From contig SCFE01000005.1 in NCBI GenBank assembly GCA_004352715.1, forward strand, positions 677,556 through 741,555: 64,000 bases of DNA. The letters run 5' to 3'. Position numbers and translations under genes: made by a program. The notes below the pieces were generated by a model, which worked only from the letters and a program-made list of their open reading frames with translations, ran no database searches and had not been told where the DNA came from. Source of the stretch: Hofstenia miamia. Lineage: Eukaryota; Xenacoelomorpha; Acoela. Below, in pieces: positions 58,554-64,000 of this stretch (within the stretch, counting starts at the first letter, position 1; the number at the start of each line of letters is the position of its first letter).

Positions 58554-58771
58554 TGATGGATTCCCATTTGCGATTTGCTTCAGTATGCGGCCTTGGCGAT
58601 GCTTCAATTTCCAGAAGTTGTAGTTTACAACAGCGTATTCCAAAAGAGATGTGAACACAAAGACGAAACATGTGAGTAGATAAATATCAATCGCTTTAAC
58701 ATAGCTAAATCGCGGTAGCGAAGATCGCGCACTTGTGAAGATTGTTGTCATTGTTAAAACGGTTGTAATTC
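58554..58771 (-). CDS. Cys-loop ligand-gated anion-channel-type receptor, M2-M3 exon
   Basis: A pentameric neurotransmitter-gated channel subunit, GABA-A/glycine/glutamate-chloride type. Acceptor CTAATTTAG|GA, donor CCATCA|GTAAGA; phase 1 in, phase 0 out. The exon encodes most of the pore helix (ITTVLTMTT), the M2-M3 loop ([14 protein letters not shown]) and M3 ([16 protein letters not shown]), then a basic start of the cytoplasmic loop. These motifs are characteristic of the anion-selective branch. The PAR selectivity motif would be in the preceding exon, which is not visible and may be in the adjacent N gap or elsewhere. It lies in a 1.7-kb contig between two 1,000-N gaps. Confidence 0.88.
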
Positions 58772-59059
58772 CTAAATTAGCAAAAATGAATTTAATGATA
58801 TCCAAAGCACTGACTGAAAAGCTTTACCTGATTTTTTGTTCTTCTTTGCTTTTACAAATTTAGGAAACTGCTCTGTGCAATTTTCATTATCATTATGTTC
58901 ATTGTTTTCATGTTTGGAAAATTTTCGTTAAATAGCTAATTGGAAATATTGTAATGTTTAGAAGAAATTTTTCTACCAATGCTTGTAATTTATCTGCAAA
59001 TAAGGTAAAATAAAGGTTTAAGTAAACTAATATTTTATTAAGAACTGTAAAGTTAAATG

Positions 59060-60084
59060 ATATATATATATATATATATATATANNNNNNNNNNNNNNNN
59101 NNNNNNNNNNNNNNNNNNNNNNNNNNNNNNNNNNNNNNNNNNNNNNNNNNNNNNNNNNNNNNNNNNNNNNNNNNNNNNNNNNNNNNNNNNNNNNNNNNNN
59201 NNNNNNNNNNNNNNNNNNNNNNNNNNNNNNNNNNNNNNNNNNNNNNNNNNNNNNNNNNNNNNNNNNNNNNNNNNNNNNNNNNNNNNNNNNNNNNNNNNNN
59301 NNNNNNNNNNNNNNNNNNNNNNNNNNNNNNNNNNNNNNNNNNNNNNNNNNNNNNNNNNNNNNNNNNNNNNNNNNNNNNNNNNNNNNNNNNNNNNNNNNNN
59401 NNNNNNNNNNNNNNNNNNNNNNNNNNNNNNNNNNNNNNNNNNNNNNNNNNNNNNNNNNNNNNNNNNNNNNNNNNNNNNNNNNNNNNNNNNNNNNNNNNNN
59501 NNNNNNNNNNNNNNNNNNNNNNNNNNNNNNNNNNNNNNNNNNNNNNNNNNNNNNNNNNNNNNNNNNNNNNNNNNNNNNNNNNNNNNNNNNNNNNNNNNNN
59601 NNNNNNNNNNNNNNNNNNNNNNNNNNNNNNNNNNNNNNNNNNNNNNNNNNNNNNNNNNNNNNNNNNNNNNNNNNNNNNNNNNNNNNNNNNNNNNNNNNNN
59701 NNNNNNNNNNNNNNNNNNNNNNNNNNNNNNNNNNNNNNNNNNNNNNNNNNNNNNNNNNNNNNNNNNNNNNNNNNNNNNNNNNNNNNNNNNNNNNNNNNNN
59801 NNNNNNNNNNNNNNNNNNNNNNNNNNNNNNNNNNNNNNNNNNNNNNNNNNNNNNNNNNNNNNNNNNNNNNNNNNNNNNNNNNNNNNNNNNNNNNNNNNNN
59901 NNNNNNNNNNNNNNNNNNNNNNNNNNNNNNNNNNNNNNNNNNNNNNNNNNNNNNNNNNNNNNNNNNNNNNNNNNNNNNNNNNNNNNNNNNNNNNNNNNNN
60001 NNNNNNNNNNNNNNNNNNNNNNNNNNNNNNNNNNNNNNNNNNNNNNNNNNNNNNNNNNNNNNNNNNNNNNNNNNNNNNNNNNNN
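59060..60084. other. 1,000-N scaffold gap, (TA)n on the left only
   Basis: N 59085-60084. The left edge is a TA repeat; the right edge is transposase coding sequence. The join is therefore less supported than the previous gap. Confidence 0.9.
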
Positions 60085-60085
60085 C

Positions 60086-60900
60086 TTCCCTTGAATCAAC
60101 TTTCCAAATAATTTCTGCGGTTTCAGCAATTACGAGTAAAGCAAGTTCGAAGCCTACGGTGTACAATGTGCTAAAAACGTCAGAAAAAGCAAAAAAATGT
60201 GCAAATCTGACACAAAAACAGAGAATAGCAAGAGTGCTGTTCTGTCAGACCTGGTTACTGTATGGATTTTTAGACAAATTATTTATCACTGACGAATCGA
60301 TATTCCAGTTATACCCTACCCCCAACCCAAACTCAAAACGTCTAGTTTATCCCAGTCCGGGACGCACTCAACTACCACGAATTTTACCTAAAAATTTGTG
60401 AATTTGAGACTGGAAAGCCAAACATACATGTAAATCGAAATTATAGAAGAGTTTACTACTTTCGCTGATGATCTATATCCCTGTGGTTGGATTCTCCAAT
60501 AAGATAGAGCGACTTGTCATGCTTCTCGTCAGACAAAAAACTTTTTTGAAGAGCAAAATATTTTATTTTGGCAGTGGCCATCAAGCTCATCCGACCATTC
60601 GCCGATCGAAAAATCTGGAGCATTCTTAAGGACGACGTGAAGAAAAATCCCAAAAATATTGCTGAGTTAATAGTTAAGGCAACGACAAATCTTTAGCGTT
60701 GAAGAAAAATTTAATGGACGCGATCGGTAACAATTACATTGATACTTATTAAAGTGTTCAAAATGAATTTGAACTTCCAAGTGAAGTAGAGCAAACAGCT
60801 CCTTAACAAGCGGGTGAGAAAGAGGAAGAAATCCAACATCGAAAGAAATTACCCAGGACAATGTTGATCCAGAAAATACCGAAGAAACAAAATCTAATAG
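60086..60900 (+). pseudogene. IS630/Tc1/mariner-family transposase, 5' end in gap, frameshifted
   Basis: An open frame runs from the gap edge to 60401 with SAITSKASSKPTVYNVLK, then LTQKQRIARVLF and the first acidic block KLFITDESIFQLYPTPN. After stops, the second block is seen near 60500 (a stop directly before DRATCHASRQTKNFFEEQNI), and the third block WPSSSSDHSPIEK near 60590. A one-base shift then leads into WSILKDDVKKNPKNIAELI. Order and spacing match a mariner-like DDE transposase. No terminal repeat was found. Confidence 0.75.
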
Positions 60901-61230
60901 AACTCATGTGTTAGATTTTAAGGTATATATTTTTATATTTGAAATGGTACCCATTTTGTTTTTGAATTTCATCTAAGTTGAAGGTTGACAACAAATCATT
61001 GTCAATTTTTTATGATAATTTTTTAAAATAGCATGGAAGAACAAACATTGAATCTCAAATGAATTTCTATCTTGAAAAAATTAAAATTATTCTTTGTTTA
61101 TAATATTTTTAGTTTAGAGATGAATTTGCTATATTTGCTGCATACGAAACGATTAACATATGTCATATGTTTAAGTTTTGCAATGCATTAAATTTACTGC
61201 CAAAATAGTGACGCGTTATTCTATATTCAG

Positions 61231-61707
61231 AACAGCGTTTTGCACCTGTTACTGTTTTACTATTCCTTGACTATGCAAAGGGATACTGATGAAAATTTTG
61301 AAAGGGAAAACGTTGAATCCAATCAAATATTGTACATTACAAACAGTTCTGCTCCGAAATTTAAGCTTCCGCCTCACCTAGTTAAACGACTCAGTAGGAA
61401 ATCCACAATTTCAAAGCAAGAATTGGATGAAAAATTGTCACACGCATCCCTGCGTCGAGAGAATTTTCTAAAGGAAAAAGAAGAAAAACGGAAACTGCTG
61501 GAAGAAGAAACTATTAGACTTTTCAATCAATGCGATTTACTAGTTAAACAAGAACAGATTATAACAAATGAAGGTTATAAACACAAAGAAGCAAAGTCTA
61601 GAAAACAGATTTGTAAGCTCTTTTTTCAAACAGGTCGGGATTTCGAGAATCTGAACAAAGAAATTCAAAGCAATTTCAATGCAGAAGTTAAATTGGAAAC
61701 CAACTGA
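61231..61707 (+). CDS. Coiled-coil protein, weakly stathmin-like (144 codons, intronless as seen)
   Basis: ATG at 61273 opens a 144-residue ORF ending TGA at 61705-61707. A splice-acceptor-like TTCTATATTCAG ends at 61230, so the exon may begin at 61231 with a short 5' UTR. The protein is highly charged. Residues about 25-45 (APKFKLPPHLVKRLSRKS) are followed by a long helical, Lys/Glu-rich stretch (KQELDEKLSHASLRRENFLK, EKEEKRKLLEEETIRL) that recalls the start of a stathmin-like domain (ELPP, then a Glu/Lys-rich microtubule-binding helix). The similarity is too weak to assign a function. It could also be an unrelated coiled-coil protein. The 3' end faces the Cys-loop receptor exons, stop to stop 190 bp apart. 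Confidence 0.45.
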   Translation, partial: NSVLHLLLFYYSLTMQRDTDENFERENVESNQILYITNSSAPKFKLPPHLVKRLSRKSTISKQELDEKLSHASLRRENFLKEKEEKRKLLEEETIRLFNQCDLLVKQEQIITNEGYKHKEAKSRKQICKLFFQTGRDFENLNKEIQSNFNAEVKLETN

Positions 61708-61821
61708 TGATTTTTCATTTATTAATTTTAGCTAATTTTTTTTATAGTGTTTGTCTTGTTAATCTACTAAACTGTAAAGTAAATTTAACAAAATTGCTTT
61801 AAATCTAGTTGTACAAAGTAT

Positions 61822-61827
61822 TTTATT
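61822..61827 (-). promoter_or_regulatory. Poly(A) signal for the - strand receptor
   Basis: TTTATT on the + strand reads AATAAA on the - strand, about 70 nt past the receptor stop codon (61898-61900). Confidence 0.5.
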
Positions 61828-61897
61828 TGCAAATTTACAACAAATTAAAATGAGTAAATATTCTAAAATTTAGTTAAGTTTATCTTTCAATCAAATG

Positions 61898-62006
61898 TTA
61901 GTACACGTAATACCACCAATAAACTGCATTGAACATGATGAATGCTGAAGGGAAGAAGATTCTAGAATATCGATCAATGACGATCACTTTGTCTCCTGCC
62001 GGAAAA
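61898..62006 (-). CDS. Cys-loop receptor, terminal exon with M4
   Basis: Acceptor TTATTTAG|T, phase 2 in. 35 residues and stop: DKVIVIDRYSRIFFPSAFIM leads into FNAVYWWYYVY, the M4 helix and the very short extracellular C-terminus that end GABA-A/glycine-type subunits. It lies upstream, in - strand terms, of the M2-M3 exon at 58554-58771, the opposite of gene order. Confidence 0.85.
61918..61923 (+). promoter_or_regulatory. Possible poly(A) signal for the + strand ORF
   Basis: AATAAA 210 nt after the stop at 61707, lying antisense within the M4 exon. If used, the two transcripts overlap at their 3' ends. Confidence 0.3.
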
Positions 62007-63023
62007 CTAAATAATTACAATTTTCAAAATGTCCAAAAATTGCACAAAGTTTAAAAAATTATATTTGAAAAGATAGTGTACAATATTTTTAGAGCAGCCG
62101 TTCATATTTCAGCTTAAAGTCTTTATAATACAGAGATGTAAGTGGGTCGGGCCGCTTAGGGCAGGATTAGGACAACATTTTTTTAAAAATAAGGGCCCAA
62201 AATTTCATGAAACGTCAGGAGAAGTTATCTGGACTCGGATTTGGTTGAAGTTATTGAAATTTTGGAAAGTGCATTCAAAATGTTATTATTTATTTGATAA
62301 TTTGTTATTTAATTTTTTTTAAACAATGCTTGTTTTGTAAATTATTATTTTTTGATAATAGAAATGTGCTCAATGTTTTTTATTTAGGGGCGAAAAATAT
62401 TACTTAGAGTTAAAATAGGGCTTTAGCAATTAAAATATTAGGGCGGGTAGGTTTAGGCCTGCAAAAATCCGGGTCTCTCTTACATCGCTGGTTTAATATT
62501 ATTTCAGTATTTACCAATTATTGATCAGTAATTTATCATAAATGTTGAATATTGCATGTGTATTACTTTCCCAAGACTTTTCATGTGTTTATTAGGCAAC
62601 AGTTCACACAACTCAAAGCGATTCATTTATGATTGAAAGCTGCATAATTTATATACAGTGCGTTAAAAAGCAAAGCTTACACTTTGAAATAGTATATGAT
62701 ATACTCTTCTAATACTCAATTTAGGATTTTCAGTTTCAATGCAAACCAAAAATTGACAAAAATCATAAAAATAGACAGAAATTGATCCGAATTGATATTA
62801 GTAGAAAGAATGAGTTTTTTAAGGAGCAATAGGTTTTGTTCAATTTTATGTAATAAACCAAAGAAGCTATGTCAATTTGGAAATTTCGAAAATCTACATA
62901 TGAAAGATCATAGACTTTATATAAGAAAACTCCATCAAAAATACTAACTCGATTTTTTTAATGTAACTCCATATTAGAGCTACTAGAGACAGTTCTTCAT
63001 AACTAGAAATCTGATTATGAAAC
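62007..63023 (-). other. Receptor intron carrying a hAT mini-element
   Basis: About 1 kb between the loop and M4 exons. Contains the 360-bp element at 62131-62490. Confidence 0.5.
62131..62490. mobile_element. 360-bp hAT-type MITE
   Basis: Starts CAGAGATGTAAGTGGGTCGGG and ends CCGGGTCTCTCTTACATCGCTG; the reverse complement of the latter begins CAGCGATGTAAGAGAGACCC. The flanking 8-mers TTATAATA and GTTTAATA match at 6 of 8 positions. No coding capacity. Confidence 0.55.
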
Positions 63024-63205
63024 CTAGTTTTGGAAGAAAAGGTTCTACAGTCGGAAGCTGTGTAGCGATGTTTACAAGTGCACTTGTGCTTTTGCATTCT
63101 ATGTGAGGATGCTGATTTCCGAGGGAGGTCCGGTGAGTAACGAAAGTGCACGGGCTTGTTGGAATATGCTAACCGATGTGCCACAATGTCTTCTGAGGGA
63201 ATAGT
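63024..63205 (-). CDS. Cys-loop receptor, cytoplasmic-loop exon (3' boundary tentative)
   Basis: Acceptor AATATTTTAG|ACT, phase 0 in. TIPSEDIVAHRLAYSNKPVH followed by a basic, Ser/Cys-rich stretch (KHKCTCKHRYTASDC) looks like a variable M3-M4 loop. A donor AG|GTTTCA after SSKT gives phase 2, matching the M4 exon, but the donor is weak and the exon could end elsewhere. M1-M3 and the ligand-binding domain are not seen further upstream in the window. Confidence 0.55.
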
Positions 63206-64000
63206 CTAAAATATTGAAAGATTAATAACTATTGAAATATTCCATATAATAATATATTTATAAGCATTCCTCTCAAATGCATGTAAGGTGTAGCCAGGAT
63301 TAGTGGGATGCGCCTACTGCAAATTTTAAAAGAATTAACTGAAGCTCAGAATCAGAAGCGTTTGTATTCAACATTACAGAAGGACATGGGTTAGGTATAC
63401 CCGTGTAAGTTCACATAGTGCTTAAGTTAAAAACTGCTCGGGTACGCAAATCCAAACATGTGGGTAATTAATGTTGCTTTAAGCTTGAAGTGCATCGAAA
63501 ATTCTGGTGCTGCTAGAACTCGACAAGATTTTGTTTGCAACGAATTCGTCAATGTTTACATTCTTAGGGTTTTTCATGTTGGGTTTTTAATTAGAAACTG
63601 ACATCGGGCACCCGATTATGACTTGGTGATCGGGTATCAAAATCTTGGATCGGGTCGTGTTTGAGTAATTGATCACAAACAATCATTATCCCAAGGACAG
63701 TACTCATTACTTAGTGCCAATATTTTCGCCTAATTATGGTCCAATGATCAGCCTACTTGTTAAAGTCGTGCTTATGGAGCTGTTAATAACTCTCTAATTT
63801 AAAAAAACAAATTTTTAAGTTAAGACAATTGTACATTTATAAATCTATTAACTCCACAGTAGCTTACTATCGAAGAAATTTTTGAACTTTATGTATTCCA
63901 GGAGTATAGTAGACTCAATATACAAACTTTGGTTCGATTTGAGGATTTGTGAGTACTTACTGCAATAATTACATCTATGTATATTCGAAAAATATGAAAA
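63206..64000. other. AT-rich stretch to the window edge
   Basis: Probably intron of the - strand receptor. ATCGGGT words repeat at 63605-63660 (GGGCACCCGATTATGAC, GTGATCGGGTATC, TTGGATCGGGTCG). No exon recognised. Confidence 0.4.

Noticed and set aside
58828-58920. Minus-strand ORF (CTEQFPKFVKAKKNKKS) with a donor 57 nt upstream of the M2-M3 exon
   Set aside because: Phase would fit, but the peptide is not the M1 and early M2 sequence required before [10 protein letters not shown], and no acceptor opens it. Probably intron.
56313-60166. Long ORFs across the 1,000-N gaps
   Set aside because: Their length comes entirely from N; the real parts are TA repeats or antisense to the transposase remnant.

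Overview
This is a window of an AT-rich animal (invertebrate metazoan) nuclear genome. Coding regions are short exons with GT..AG introns. Many (TA)n microsatellites interrupt the assembly, and DNA transposons and one non-LTR retroelement are scattered through it. The sequence does not fix the phylum. It contains an adhesion-type GPCR, anion-channel-type Cys-loop receptor exons and a possible stathmin-like ORF, which fits an invertebrate animal and excludes prokaryotes, fungi and plants.

Layout. 1-26,967: no host gene that I can recognise. This part holds (i) a Tn5/Nextera mosaic-end-like string at 4,231-4,247, probably a library artefact; (ii) an internally deleted R4/Dong-like non-LTR element between two TAA microsatellites, with a tRNA-like sequence at its 5' end (7,179-9,473); (iii) a fossil Tc1/mariner transposase (about 18,470-19,130); (iv) a hAT-type MITE with GCGGTATACCGC palindromes (20,484-20,982); (v) a nearly complete Tc1-type element with TA target duplications (22,493-23,848).

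26,968-55,590 (+ strand): the main gene, an adhesion G-protein-coupled receptor. I could join 17 exons with matching intron phases throughout (3,115 nt, 1,037 complete codons, no internal stop). They encode about 17 tandem EGF-like repeats, a hormone-receptor (HRM) domain, a GAIN domain with a GPS autoproteolysis site, and transmembrane helix 1. Both ends are open: the first exons were not found, and TM2-TM7 are missing where the sequence runs into a 1,000-N gap. One exon is only 12 nt long and one intron only 40 nt. Its introns carry hAT and mariner remnants. The largest is a TIR-bounded element with a 350-bp tandem array that was later interrupted by a 2.4-kb hAT transposon (49,728-52,138) with perfect 8-bp target duplications.

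56,357-64,000: two 1,000-N gaps isolate a 1.7-kb contig (57,357-59,084). It carries a MITE-like inverted-repeat element and, on the - strand, the M2-M3 exon of an anion-type Cys-loop receptor. After the second gap come a degenerate mariner-family transposase (+), a 144-codon coiled-coil ORF with weak resemblance to stathmin (+), and, converging on it from the - strand, the cytoplasmic-loop and M4 exons of a Cys-loop receptor. M4 lies upstream of M2-M3 on the - strand, so there are either two tandem receptor genes or a misplaced contig. The phases of the M2-M3 and loop exons are compatible, which makes misplacement a serious possibility.
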